Assembly: GCF_047675955.1 (NCBI RefSeq) | Contig: NC_132910.1 | Location: 112,017,143 to 112,081,142, forward strand | Source of the DNA: Chlorocebus sabaeus | Lineage: Eukaryota; Chordata; Mammalia; Primates; Cercopithecidae | Direction of reading: 5' to 3' | Length of the DNA stretch: 64,000 nt | Part shown: one piece after another, positions 25,377-37,499 of the stretch | Numbering within the stretch: the first letter of the stretch is position 1 | Layout of the letters: each line of letters starts with the position of its first letter | Translations under genes and position numbers: made by a program | The notes under the pieces: model-generated | Databases searched by the model: none | Told to the model about the DNA's origin: nothing | What the model saw: the letters and a program-made list of their open reading frames with translations, nothing else

Positions 25377-26144
25377 TGTAATGGTTAATATCAAATGTCA
25401 ACTAGATTGGATTTAAGGGTGTAAAGTATTGTTCGTGGGTGTGTCTGTGAGGGTATTGCCAAAGGAGATTAACATTTGACTCAGTGGACTGGGAGAAGCA
25501 GACCCACCCTCAATCTGGGTGGACACCAACTAATCAGCTGCCAGCATGGACAGAATAAGAAACAGGCAGAAGAACATGGAGAGACTAGACTTGCCTAGCC
25601 TCCCAGCCTACATCTTTCTCCCATGCAGGATGCTTCTTGCCCTCAAACATCGGACTCCAAGTTCTTCGGCTTTGGGACTCGAACTGGCTCCCTTGCTTCT
25701 CAGCTTACGGATGGCCTGTTGTGGGATCTTGAGATCATATGAGTTAACACTCCTTAATAAACTCTCCTTTAGATGAGTATGTGTCCTTTGTAGGGACATG
25801 GATGCAGCTGGAAACCATCATTCTCAGCAAACTATTGCAAGTACAGAAAACCAAACACTGCATGTTCTCACTCATAGGTGGGAACTGAACAGTGAGATCA
25901 CTTGGACTCGAGAAGGGGAACATCACACACCGGGGCCTATCACGGGGAGGGGGGAGGGAGGAGGGATTGCATTGGGAGTTATACCTGATGTAAATGACGA
26001 GTTGATGGGTGCTGACAAGTTGATGGGTGCAGCACGCCAACATGGCACAGATATACATATGTAACAAACCTGCACGTTATCCACATGTACCCTAGAACTT
26101 AAAGTATAATAATAATAAAAAAAGAGAGAATCTGTACTCAAAAA

Positions 26145-26175
<31 letters not shown>

Positions 26176-26241
26176 AAACTCTCCTTTATATATACATCTA
26201 CCCTATTAGTTCTGTTCCTCTAGAGAACCATAACTAATACA
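25377..26241 (+). mobile_element. Solo LTR (ERVL/MaLR-like), split by an L1
   Basis: An LTR-like unit of about 450 bases starts TGTAATGGTTAATATC and ends CTAATACA, that is TG...CA. A perfect 5-bp duplication CCATT flanks it (25372-25376 and 26242-26246). AATAAACTC near 25756 supplies a poly(A) signal. The family is the one whose ends read GGTTAATATTGAATGTCAAC-like and CTAGAGAACC; I could not name it. A younger L1 3' end (25772-26172) interrupts it. Confidence 0.82.
25772..26172 (+). mobile_element. Young primate L1 (L1PA/PB) 3' end, 5' truncated
   Basis: About 370 bases of sense L1: the last ORF2 codons, then a 3'UTR with a G-rich block near 25945-25970 and the end CATGTACCCTAGAACTTAAA. A perfect 16-bp duplication AATAAACTCTCCTTTA flanks it (25756-25771 and 26173-26188). 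The tail is double: a first A-rich tail to about 26123, then 16 extra bases (26124-26139), then a (AAAT)n tail. Confidence 0.92.
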
Positions 26242-27715
26242 CCATTCTAATAGGCATGTAGTGGTACCTCACTGTTGCTTTAACTTGTAAACCACTAATA
26301 ATACCTGATGTTGAAGATCATTTCATATGTTTATTTTTATATCTTTTTAGTAAAGGGTTGATGCATATCTTTTGCCAAATTTAAACAGGAATGTTTGTTG
26401 TCTGTTGAATTTTAAGAATGTTTTGTATAATTTGGATAGAATTCCTTTATTATAAATGTGTTTTGAAAATATTTTTCCCAATTTGTTGTTTGCTTTTTTT
26501 AATTCTCTTAACAATGTTATTCACAAATCATATTTTTAATGAGGTTCAGCTCATAATGTATTCCTTCCATGATAATAATTTTTTGTAGTATCTAAAAACC
26601 CATTGAAAACCAAAGGTAGATTTACCCCTCTGTTATCTTCCAGATGTTTTATGGCTTTGTTTTGCATTCACTATATAATCCATTTTAGTTAATTTCTGTT
26701 GGGTTGAAAGGTATAAATTCAGTGTCTAGATTTAAGTTTTTGCATGAGTATGTCCAGGCGTTACAATACCATTTTTTCCCATTTGGTTGCCTTTGCTCCT
26801 CTGTCGGAAATCAGTTGACTCTGTTGATGCAGTTCTATTTCTGAGCTCTCTATTCTGAACCACTGATATGTCTATTCTTTTAACAATATTACGCTTTCTT
26901 GATTTATAAGATTATAGTAAGTCCTGTAGCTGCTTAGTGTCTGTTCTTCAACTTTCTTCTTCTTAAGTATTGTGTTGGCTATTCTTTTTTTTATTTTTAT
27001 GTAACTTTATCAGTCTTTCAATATGCAAAAAATAACATATTAGGATGTTGGGATTGGGTTGAATCTATAAAGTTGGGAAGAACTGATATCTTAACAATAT
27101 TAAGTCTTTGTATCCATGAATATGGAATATATCTTCATTTATTTAGAACTTCTTTAATTCCTCTCATCAGTATTTTGTAGTTTTCATTATATAAATTATG
27201 TACATACTTTGTTAGATTTACACCTAAAACTTTTATTTATTTCATGTTAAATGCTGTTGTATTTTAATTTCAAATTCTGATTGCTCATTGCTGATATATA
27301 GGAGCACAATTAACTTTGTATATTTACCTTGTGTCCTACAATGTTACCATAATGTATTCTTAGTATTCTTAGGTTTATAACTTTTTAAATTGTTTAATTT
27401 GGATTTTCGACATAGATAATAATCTGATTTTAAACTAAGATAGTTTTATTTCATCTTTTCCAATCTCTAAGTCTTTTATTTCTTTTTCTTGCCTTAATGC
27501 AGTATCCAGGAGGACTTCTAGTATGATGTTGAAAAGGAATGAGAAAGGATACATCCTTTTCTTGTTTCTGATTTTAAGGGAAGAACTCTAGTGTCTCTCC
27601 ATTAAGGATGATGTTACATATGTTAGTTGTAAGGTTGCTGTATATTCTTCATCAAATTGAGGAAGTTCTTCTCTGTTCCCAGTTTTCTAAGAGTTATCAT
27701 AAATGGGTGCTGGCA

Positions 27716-29395
27716 GAAATCAATTTTTGAAAACATCAGAAGACTATGGAAATAATGAGTACTAAAATAAACTAAAATTAGATTAAAATTCCATTAAAAA
27801 AACTCTTATTAATTAGCTTGATGATGAGCAGCAGTTTTTCCCATGAGGGAATTTGCCAACTCTCCATGTGACATGACAATCAGGATTAGCCCAACAGGAC
27901 ATTCTCTATGGGAATGAGGGGGGATGAAAATCATCAGGGTTACTTGGACTGGCCTGACCATTCACCAACACAAAAAGTAAGGCTGGATTTACCCCTGGTA
28001 CATTGTATGTATTCTGAATCCTGGAATGATACAGGAGTCTGGATCTCTGGGTCCTAAGACAAAGTAAAATCATACAACATACCCAGTGTCACACTGCTTG
28101 AAATACAAGGAAGGGACTGCTGGCAACACAAACACAGTCTCTCCCTCATAGCATAGGTCAGATTCTCAAGAGTGTGTAGAATGAGGCTAACGAGCTCAAC
28201 TAAAAATCTCCAAGAGGTAGAATGTGGTCTTTCACATCTGTCAGCTCTGAGGAATCAGAAACTTGACACATTCTCAATCAATAACTGGTAGAGAACCACC
28301 ATTTAGACTTTGGCCTACTAAGCTTCTGCAGAAACAACTGTTTTGTAAATTAAAAATAAACTCTAGACAAAATACTAAAATCTTAAAGATACCAAAAGTG
28401 AACAAAGCAACCCAACGGGATAACACTTGAAGGAGAGGAATGCCCCAGAGTGGATTTTACCACTTTTGGCCTGAGGCAGGCTGCTGGCAGTGTTACTTGG
28501 ATAGCTGAATCTTTGAAAGAAAATATGAAATCTTTCTGGCATCTTTCTGGCATGAGGAAGAAAAGAACTGAGTTTTAGACAACCATAGGGCTGGACAGTG
28601 GGAGAGAAACCTGAGGAAGAAAAGAACCAGAGAAAGAATGCTCCGAAATGTGTGCATAAGCACTGCCTAAATATCTAGGTTACCCTTGAACCACACATAA
28701 GTGGGGCGGACACCGAACAGCTAAAGCTAAGAACTAATAAACTGAATTTAGGATTGAATTTCTGCATAAGATACTGTGTTGTTTGAGTCAACCAAATTAA
28801 TTGCCTAATAAAACACACAATCAAATTGAGCAAATATTTGATATTTTGATGCTTCTGGCGGTCTTATTTTTAACACTTTTGACTTCAGCCAGGATATTTT
28901 CTTTCAGTTATATTTAATTTTTATAGAATGAATGATTGTAAAAGCTATTTAAAAATTATTTTGAAATAAAGGCGTACATGAAATAGTTCAAAAGCATTCG
29001 TAATTTTCTATGTATGAAGCTACAAAAACATACATTTAAATTGTTATAATATTACTTACATTGCTTTATTTCTTTATATGTATAGCAGTTTTGTAACTAC
29101 AGTATTTGTTTTTTCAAGCCATTTTGCCAAACCAGAGGCAATTTTGCATGTCATTTCTTTTGGGAATGCCAAACTTTATCAGAAAAAAAAAAAAAAAACC
29201 ATGAAGCACCTTTAAATAAAACCTAATACACAGAGATTCATATAATATGCATCCTCACACACAAAAACATTCACTGTGTGAAGTATTGAAACCAGTTTGT
29301 GCTACAAAAACATGAACATTGATGATTTCTATTTTTAGACAATTCCTGAGCACTCCTCTAAATTATTTACCTGGTTTTCTACTCATGCATTCATG
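27716..29395. other. No confident feature; complex DNA
   Basis: The block at 27800-28800 is less AT-rich and more complex than its surroundings, which could mean an old, unrecognised repeat, perhaps an old L1 5' region. A 14-base unit (ATCTTTCTGGC) is doubled near 28530-28552. A 16-base A run lies near 29184. No gene was recognised. Confidence 0.4.
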
Positions 29396-29448
29396 CATGC
29401 ATCCATCCATCCATCCATCCACCCATCCAACCATCCACCCATCCATCT
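29380..29448 (+). repeat. (ATCC)n / ATGC microsatellite
   Basis: CATGCATTCATGCATG leads into a run of ATCC units, degenerate at its end (CACCCATCCAACC). Simple sequence repeat, likely length-variable. Confidence 0.9.
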
Positions 29449-30635
29449 GACACAGCAGCTAAAACTGAATTATAGAAATACTCAGGAGAGAATATCCATT
29501 TGGCCTAAGGGTCAATGAACTAACTACTACACTAACAATTTACAGATTTCACGTTTGGAGCATTTTTTCACAAAATAATTTCTGGATCCATATGTCTAAT
29601 TTTTGTTCCTTCTGTGCTATCCACATAATTTCAGATGCTTGAGCTATAGATTAAATTTGCATGGTGTATTTTTTTTTCCTTTGGTCCTGTGTCACAATGC
29701 TAGGTAATCCAGCAGAGTGTAGAGTAATTCTTAAAATGGGAATGGCCAGCCATACTGTGCAAGTCTTAGAAATACATTCCACTAAACCGAAAGTAGAAGA
29801 TTCCCCAACTCAACAGGACTCAATAAGGACTTTGAAGTCCTTAGTTGGACTCAAAAGTGCCCATGATTTTGTCCAGTATCAGCCAGTATGAGAGAAAAAG
29901 TGACAGACAGTAAGATAAAAAATTAAGAGGCAGTAGTTTTTAGTAATTGTATTTAAAATCTTACTTTGAAAATCTTACAAAGATATAGAACTTGATGAAC
30001 AAATATCCTGAGCCCTTGCCTAAGCTTTGGAAAAATCTCATGAAAGTGAAAGCTCCAAAGTTTGAGCTTTGTTAGCTTCATTGCAGTATTGTCAAATTTG
30101 CTAATTATTAGTTGAAATTCCTAATGAAGGTACAAACAGAAGAAAAGTTTACATGTTTTCATACTTATCTTTCCATAATGGACAGCAATTTAGCAAGAGG
30201 GTCAAAATATATAATATTTTCCTCGTTGATATGTGAAAAGCAGAGCAAATTCTATTTTCTAAAATTATGCCTATGCAGAAGTTATTTTGTGAGCAGAAAA
30301 ACCATACACTTAAGATATTTTCATGTCTGTTTTGTTTCAAAATTTTTGAAAAAGAAACACAAATATTTTGGAAATTTAAAATTGTTCAAATAAGACATCC
30401 ATTCAAGTCTCCTCATTAATAAAAACTATCTCTGTATTTTACAGCATTGTTTTTGCATTGCCTAAGGAAAAAGGATAACACCTCTTTGCCTGATATTCAA
30501 GGATTTCTGAAAAACTATTAAAACCTCTATTCAACTAAAATCTTTTGTATTTTCAAGGCTTCAGCCAAATGTATTTACATTCTTTTTATATGGGCACCAC
30601 GTATTTTCTCATCACCCATGCTCTTTCTTCTTCCG
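29449..30635. other. No feature seen
   Basis: AT-rich DNA. Short open frames occur on both strands near 30110-30390, but they overlap each other, begin in AT-rich sequence and show no recognised domain. Confidence 0.5.
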
Positions 30636-30639
30636 TAAT

Positions 30640-30908
30640 ATTTTCACGCTTTCTTGTTTTGAATAAGTCCTATCTTCAAGAACCAGCTCTTTAATAAAAG
30701 CATTCTCTCTGTACTCAAAATTCATGCCATAATGTTTCCTTTTACTGTTTCAAACACTAGGAATTTGTGTCTTAAAAACTAGCTCACCTTTCCTACTAAT
30801 TGCAAGCTCGTAAAGATAAAAGACTGCATATTTTCACTTTGATATCCCCTATGTTACCTTGACAGTACCATACAAAAATGTCTAGACAATAATTATTTGT
30901 TCAAAATA
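30640..30908 (+). mobile_element. L2 LINE 3' fragment
   Basis: The order of a TCAAGAACCAGCTC block, CATTCTCTCTG, CTAATTGCAAGCTCGTAAAG, a 'GACTGCATATTTTCACTTTG' block and a final ACAATAATTATTTGTTCAAA follows the L2 3' end. Divergence is high, as usual for this mammalian-wide element. Confidence 0.65.
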
Positions 30909-33900
30909 CAGACAAAATTATACCCAATACATTAATAAAAATAACATAGTTACACTTAATTTGGACCCCCGAGGATCATCTCTGGGCCATCTCTGTTCTA
31001 AAACACAGCAAGTCTTCTTAATCTCCTACTTATCTGGTTAGATATTCCTAGTATACATATTTGAAGTTAATGTTGCTGTAAGAAAAATCTAAGTATTTAT
31101 TAGTATTTTCTGCACTGTGCATACACATTTATTTTTCCTTTATTTTTAGGTTTAATTTTAATGCACTGATCTAGTTATTTTGACTCAGTACAAAATAACA
31201 ACAACAGCAGACCACCTTATTTATAGTAGTTACATTGTAGAGTATAAATGGGAAATGCCTGCTTCTCTCATAAATTGTCAAATACCACAGGGAATGTGAG
31301 AGAGTGATATACAAAACCCATCTTTAATAAAACAAGATGACAGAGGGTTGCAAGGAGGCTAAAGAGAACCCCTACAGGTTCAGATTTCAGGGATGTGTGG
31401 CTGAAAATTGTTTTCTAAAGGAGGCAGCACATGTTGAAAAGAAAAATAATCACCCCTTTTTTAGAGCAACAGGAACGTGGTCCAGAGATTAACATGAGCT
31501 TTCTTGGACACATTTACCATGAAGAAGGAGCTGGAAAAGTTAGAATAAATGAGAAATCCTTTAGACATGCCATATTTGTAGGAAGCTGCCTGTTGGTGAG
31601 AAAGTATGGTTAAAAAGCAAATTATGAGCATCCCTATATCTACAGATACCTGACAGCAGGAAATAATAAAAGCTAACACAGAATCGCAAATATACCCTGT
31701 GTCATAAATAACTTTACTGAAACTGAAGGGAATTTTCCTTATGCTTAGAAACTCTATTTAGTAAACTTTTCTAATATTTAGAATTTTACTGCATTTATAT
31801 GTTATTTACCAGATAAAATTACTTAATTAAAAAAAATAAACTGCCTGTATGACTGCTCTAACATTGGGTAGTTAGTATCTGCTTTGCTTGTGTACTTGTT
31901 TTTCAGAAGGTAGTAGCAAGAGCAAGACCACTATGTATTTCAGCATATTACTAAGGCATCCTCCTGAATTTAGCACTGTTGTTCTCTTTCCACTGAGTAG
32001 TGTGAAAATTAATAAAATAATTATTGGAAACAGTATTGTTTCTTTCTACATAAATGTTTATTATTGTTATTATTATATTTACATAAGTCCAGTTAATATT
32101 ATAAGCAGAAAATAAGGATAGGCAATTAATATAATTCCTTAAAATTGAAAGTCACGTGCTTTTAAAATATGTCATAGATTTATAGGTGGCAGCAACTCTG
32201 GAAAAATATATTTCTTAGATGTTGGCTGAATTATAGGAAATAATCCTTGAATGAAGTGAAAAATTCTGTAAGCCACTTACTTATTCACATGACCCAAATA
32301 CAAATATTTAACTCATTGTGTTTGATTCCAAAACTGTTTAGATCACTAGTTTTTATGCACTAGTTGCCCCATTTCAAAATGAAATATAATAGCCTATAGA
32401 CTCTGTTATTTAACGTTTTAGTTTTTCCATTAAGAGGTAACTGAAAGTTGAGTAGAATTTAGAACGGAGTGTTAGTGGTCAGTAGGGAATGTTTAGATTT
32501 TGCTGGCTTAATTATTTCATTCAAAACATGTTCACACATTGTGGAAATACATTCTTATCTGGAAAGCGTTTGTGCAGTACTACTGACTACATGATAGCAG
32601 CAGGTATATATAATACCTACGATGTTAGTAATAACAGCATTTGTGAGCTGGTAAGTAGTACTTTCAGGACATGAAACACATAGCAATGAAGCAATGCTTC
32701 ATTCATATCCTTCTAAAAGCAAACTTGATTTTGATACTTTTGTTGGAATAGTGGAAGTGAAAAACCTGCCTTTACATTCACAATAGCCTCTTATTTGCCT
32801 GAGAAATAATACCACTGCTGAACCAATTGCAAATGCAAAGAAGCATTATGAAGAAAAGCAAAATTCAGTCATGCTTGCAAAGTCTGAAATGTAGTCACTA
32901 CAATAAGAACATACATTAACAGGTATGCAATTGATGACTGACAGATTAAATTAACAGATTTTCATACAACTCCATAAAAACACAAATAAAGCACAGTAAA
33001 GGAACATATGTCCAGTCAAAACATTAGGATGAAGCATGTGACGTGTCAACTTTGTAGATTTCTGCAATTTGTGTGTGTGTGCACACGTGTGGGGGCGCAT
33101 ACACATATTCATGCTTCCTAACTTAAAGCTGTAGAGATTATAATCAGTACACAGGGGATGACATAAGGGAACCGATAACTGGGGTAAAAACTGCCTTCCA
33201 ATAATGCAAATTGGAAAAGCTGATTTAGAGTAAATGAGATTAGCCTTCTAATAAAGTAACTAAAAATAAAGCGTAATCTGTAATCATGGAATAAAATGGA
33301 TCTGGAGTAGCCTTAATCTAATCAAGGTGTCTACAATATAGTCTGTTTTACGTGATCATTTCAGTAAGTAAAACTTAGTCAAATATATTATCTATATGAG
33401 TCTTGAACTAATATAATTTTTGAAACATTTATTATTTTCAAACTTTTTCCATAAATATAACAATCTATCTATTGAAAAATATATCTTACTAGCTAGTGCA
33501 AGTAATTCGGATCCTATAATTGTGCCGATTTAAAATAAATAAATGTTTTTCCAGTAGGAGTGTAATTATTGATCCATAACAAATACAAACTTAGTAAGTA
33601 CCCACTTACAATTGTACATTATCAAGGTAAAAGTACACCAATGTAAAGAGGAGTCAGGGCTTATTCCATGACTATTATTCTTTTTCCTCAATACTAGTAA
33701 GTCAGAATTATGGATTAGATATTTTTGACCCTTCCTTTTGCTATCAGCAGCTCCATGGCCTGGATAAGGAAGATAACTAACATAAGTCTATTTATTCATT
33801 GGTTTTGTTAATACTGATTAAGTACTTTGTGTTCAAAGTATGCACGCACTTATTTCAAATATGTTGAAAGCACAAAGAAAAATGAGGCATTTTATTCTTA

Positions 33901-34140
33901 CTCAAGGTGATAGAAGTCTAGTCACTCACCATCACTGTAAAAGAAGACAGTTTTTTTAGGGCTATCACTTTCTTCATTTTTAATGACTTTGCTGGATCTC
34001 TTTCCTTATAGGATAATTTATGTGTGATGATATAACTACCTATTCTCAGTGTGAGATTTCTTGGGAATTATATCTAAAGGAACGCCATTGGCACTTCAAG
34101 GAAAGCAGTGGAAAATAAAGGTTTATAATATCATGGAACT
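30909..34140. other. Long stretch with no confident feature
   Basis: About 3.2 kb without a recognised gene or repeat. A short alternating GT/CA tract (33068-33092) could adopt Z-DNA. Confidence 0.45.
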
Positions 34141-34144
34141 AGTT

Positions 34145-34400
34145 TTTTTGGGGTGAGAAGCAGACATTAAGCAGACAGCTATGCATTTAGTTATTTAGCG
34201 TTAGTAAGTTAATAAGTCCTCCAAATAAATAAAGGGTGCTAAACAGGACATACATGGAAATTAGAGTTAGTGTGTTAGAGAAAACTAGTCTGAAAAATAA
34301 GATAAGGTTGAGATTAAAAGAATAAATAAAGACTAAATATAAGACCGAGATGTTTGGCATTAAGAGAGAGTGTAAATTATCAGGAAGCTCAGAATTCTAT
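34145..34400 (-). mobile_element. Possible L2 fragment
   Basis: The series AGCAGACATTAAGCAGACAG, AATAAATAAAGGGTGCTAA and a following GTGTTAGAGAAAACTAG region has the look of an antisense L2 3' portion. Weak match, offered as tentative. Confidence 0.35.
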
Positions 34401-35114
34401 TAAGCACTCAAATAATGATCTTATACAATAAATTTCTTTCCATATAAATGTTTTCTAATCTAAATGTTTACCCTTTAATCTTCATTTTAACAGACCTACA
34501 GCTTTTGTTGAGATGTAAGACTTTTAAAAGACATCCATTATCTTTACAGAAGTGTGATTTCCCAAAAACGTACTTTAGAAGCAAAAATCATTTGTGCTCA
34601 CAATTGCTATAGTAATAAAAAAAAAAATCCAAATATCAAGCACTTTCCTTTACAAGTTATCTCTTAAGCACTTGAGATTATTTGCAAATGAATCTTTTCT
34701 AGTGGTCTCCAAGGACTCTCACTTACTGCAGCTTTTTGTCTTTCACAGGTGAGGAACTTCAAGTGCCTACAATAATTTTACTTGAGCCTTAACTCTCCTT
34801 TCAAAGCAGGTGCAAAAACCTAAAGAGCTATGATATTCATCACTCAGCAAGATTTTTATGTATCTAACATCGAAAGAAAGGTGCAAGTTTTATTTGAGAT
34901 TACTTTAAAAAATCCTAAGAGAACTGAGTTATCCCCCCAGCAACTTGCCTTACATAAGCAATTTATTCACAATTACGTTGATTATCCCTTGTCAGACTTC
35001 CAGGAATTTCACTTAAATTCACACTCCCATGCATATTCTGAAAAACGGTCTTATTCAAATTGCTAAATAAGGGAAACAATGTCCTTAAATATTTTTTATA
35101 GGGCAGATGACGTA
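34401..35114. other. No feature seen
   Basis: AT-rich DNA. No gene or clear repeat. Confidence 0.45.
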
Positions 35115-35473
35115 TGTATTGGTCTCCTTGAGCTGCTACCACAAAACCCTACAGCTCAGGTGGCTTATCAATATAAAAATTGATTTCTTACAATTTTAGA
35201 GGTGGGGCATTCCCAAATTGAGGGGCAGGTAGATTCAGTGTCTGGTGAAGGTCTGCTTCCTGGTTCATAAATGGCCATTCCCTAGCTAAGTACTCACATA
35301 AAGGAAGAGGGCCAGGGCGTGCCTGGAGCCTCTTTTATTAGAACTCTATTTACATTCATGAAGACTCCATTCTCATGACCTAATCAAATCCCAAAGGCCC
35401 TACCGTCTAATAACATCATCTAGAGGGTTGTGATTTCAACACCTGAATTTGGAAGGGACACAAACAGACAACA
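35115..35473 (-). mobile_element. MLT1-type MaLR solo LTR
   Basis: In minus orientation this is an MLT1 LTR. It runs from TGTTGTCTGTTTGTGTCCC at its 5' end (plus 35473 leftwards), through the CATGACCTAATCAAATCCCA region near 35375, to TGTATTGGTCTCCTTGAGCT at plus 35115. I could not find a clean target duplication. Confidence 0.85.
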
Positions 35474-36257
35474 GTAGGGTAGTATCTTAAATAAGACACT
35501 AGAACTATACGTTGCTCTGTGCTAATAATATAAAATTGTATTTACCAATTGTTCATGCAAAGGTACAACAGGAATTTTCATCATGAATGTGACCACATTC
35601 AAGTATTATGAGCATGATCATACATTGCTGCCATCACAATATATAACATAGAAAAGTAATTCATATAAAAAGACAAATTATTTCCCATAAGTGATAATTT
35701 TACTATGAAATCATAAAAGCAAATACAGGTATAAAATATATTATCAAATATTTAGTACACTTTTTAGATATGGTCAACTTCACAGGATCTTTCTTAAGAA
35801 ACTAAGATGTTACAAAAATAAGAATAATCCAAAAGTTTTTAGTTTTTTGTTATTTGGATTCAAGTCACAGAAACACTCAGATACACATCTTTTACTATGT
35901 TGTGATGCCAAATGGTATATCCAGTTTGACCTATTCAATAACAGTTATTAATTAGGTACATAGACAGTGGACTTGTAGAGAAATCAACTTTTATTGACAA
36001 TGACATTCTTGAAATATTTTTTCCTATATCTAAGACAAAACCCAAATATTTCTCTCCCATTTTCATGACTTTTTCTTTATAGTTGTGTACATACAGACAT
36101 CTTTAGTTTTCAAACTAGTGAAGATAATTGTTCATTAATATTTTCATGCTTATAAAACATAAAACACCAGGATCATGCAGACTTTTTATTAAAGAAAACT
36201 AGCAAACATTGTTGAAACCTGATTCAACAGGAAAAATGCTTTGAAGGCTAGAGATAG
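35474..36257. other. No feature seen
   Basis: AT-rich DNA before an LTR. Nothing recognised. Confidence 0.45.
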
Positions 36258-36930
36258 TGTGGCAGTCCAGGTCTCCCTAATGGCTACCAACAGGCAGGTC
36301 TCCTAACAACTGTTTCAGCACTGACTGAGTGGTTCAGTTAAATATTAAACCATGATAGAGCCAGTGCAATTGTAGAAAGACTGGAATATAACAAAAGCCC
36401 ACCAACAGTTTTGCCTAGGCCTTTCCTGGGCCTTAAATCATGACAAGATAATGAAGAAGTTCTTAATAAGACCCGCTTAGAATTAAAGAAGTTTTACTGG
36501 GGGTCTGAAGAAACTCCATAGACCTCCACAAACAAGTTTATTAGGGGTCTGAAGGAACTCCCCAAACCTCCGTGATTTAGCAGGAGATAAGATAAAAGTA
36601 ATCACCCCAGCACCTGCACCCATTTAGATTAAGTAAATTTACTGAGGATTCAGAGGAAGGTCTTGAGGACTCAGATCTTAGTTACAGAGTACAGGAAGTT
36701 AATCACTTATGTCTTTAGATGAATGCACACTTATACGTAAACACGTAGCTTAAAAAGTATATAAGCTCTGGAAAACTTAGTAACTTTGAGTTTGCCTGGT
36801 GTTATTTTCCAGGCCTTCTCCTTGTACCGGTTTGCAGAAATAAAAACTCTATTCTTTCTCAGTTCATCTGCATCTAGTTATTGGGCCAAGAGAATAAGCA
36901 GCCCGATCCACAGTTTGGTCCAGGAACAAT
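36258..36930 (+). mobile_element. Class I-like ERV LTR, family not named
   Basis: Starts TGTGGCAGTCCAGGTCTCCC. It has two similar U3 sub-blocks (GGGGTCTGAAGAAACTCC near 36500 and GGGGTCTGAAGGAACTCC near 36545), a TATA-like TATATAAGCTC near 36759, and a poly(A) signal AATAAA at 36839-36844 followed by U5-like sequence. The 3' limit is uncertain because a 26-base T run (36937-36962) follows. Confidence 0.7.
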
Positions 36931-36936
36931 GGTGTT

Positions 36937-37310
36937 GTTTTTTTTTTTTTTTTTTTTTTTTTGAAGAGAGTTGGGGACTGTTTTCCACCCGTCTGTTCAC
37001 AAGTTTACAATGCAGGATAAGGAAGCCAGAGAGCCTTCTCCCCTCCACAGAGATTTGTTTATATGCCAGTGTTTCTCTCTCCCTAGAGGAGAGGATGGAT
37101 CAATGTGCCAACCACACTGTTTATGCTCCAAGTCTCATAATTCCATCATCATTCTCCTGCAGCACAATCCCACTGCATGTATGAGATAACGTCATGTCTT
37201 ACCTTATTGCCCTGTGGGAAATGGAGCTAAGAGAACCAGTGCTAAGATGTGCTGTTAGTAATAAATAGACCGTCTCTGATCCCAAGACCTCATGTTTCAC
37301 ATCAGAATAC
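36937..37310. other. Poly(T) run and unresolved repeat-like block
   Basis: After a long T run comes more complex, GC-richer DNA, including a poly(A)-signal-like AATAAATAGACC near 37260. It could be ERV internal sequence belonging to the preceding LTR, or a minus-strand insertion whose A tail is the T run. No matching target duplication was found, so neither is proven. Two overlapping frames here (about 130 and 70 codons) look accidental. Confidence 0.4.
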
Positions 37311-37437
37311 CTATATGTAAACTAACCCATGTGAAAGCAAGATTCAATGACAAAAGCACGAGAACAAGAAAAAATGCACTTGCTAAAGGGATGCTTTGCA
37401 AGGAAGTCAGACCTCAGAAAGATTCGCTCATCAAATA

Positions 37438-37488
37438 ACACACACACACAGAGACACACACACACACCCCCACACACCCACACAAAGT
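37438..37488 (+). repeat. (CA)n microsatellite
   Basis: Interrupted CA repeat with GAGACACA and CCCC breaks. Likely variable in length. Confidence 0.9.
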
Positions 37489-37499
37489 ATTTCAGGACA

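Larger units (their letters stand above)
24508..27715 (-). mobile_element. Old L1, 3'UTR and ORF2, split by an LTR
   Basis: Minus-strand L1. The 3'UTR and ORF2 end are at 24508-25376, and ORF2 continues at 26247-27715. Recognisable antisense blocks lie near 24640-24830, 25000-25330, 26260-26500 and 27480-27700. The two parts rejoin exactly across the 5-bp duplication left by the LTR insertion at 25377-26241. Dead through stops and indels. Confidence 0.85.

Noticed and set aside
26000..26035. Repeated GTTGATGGGTGC motif in the young L1 3'UTR as a novel duplication
   Set aside because: Similar doubled motifs occur in some primate L1 3'UTR variants as far as I recall, so it is not counted as new.
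36786..37184. A 132-codon plus-strand frame
   Set aside because: It crosses the LTR R/U5 region and a 26-base T run coding for a phenylalanine string. No domain is seen.
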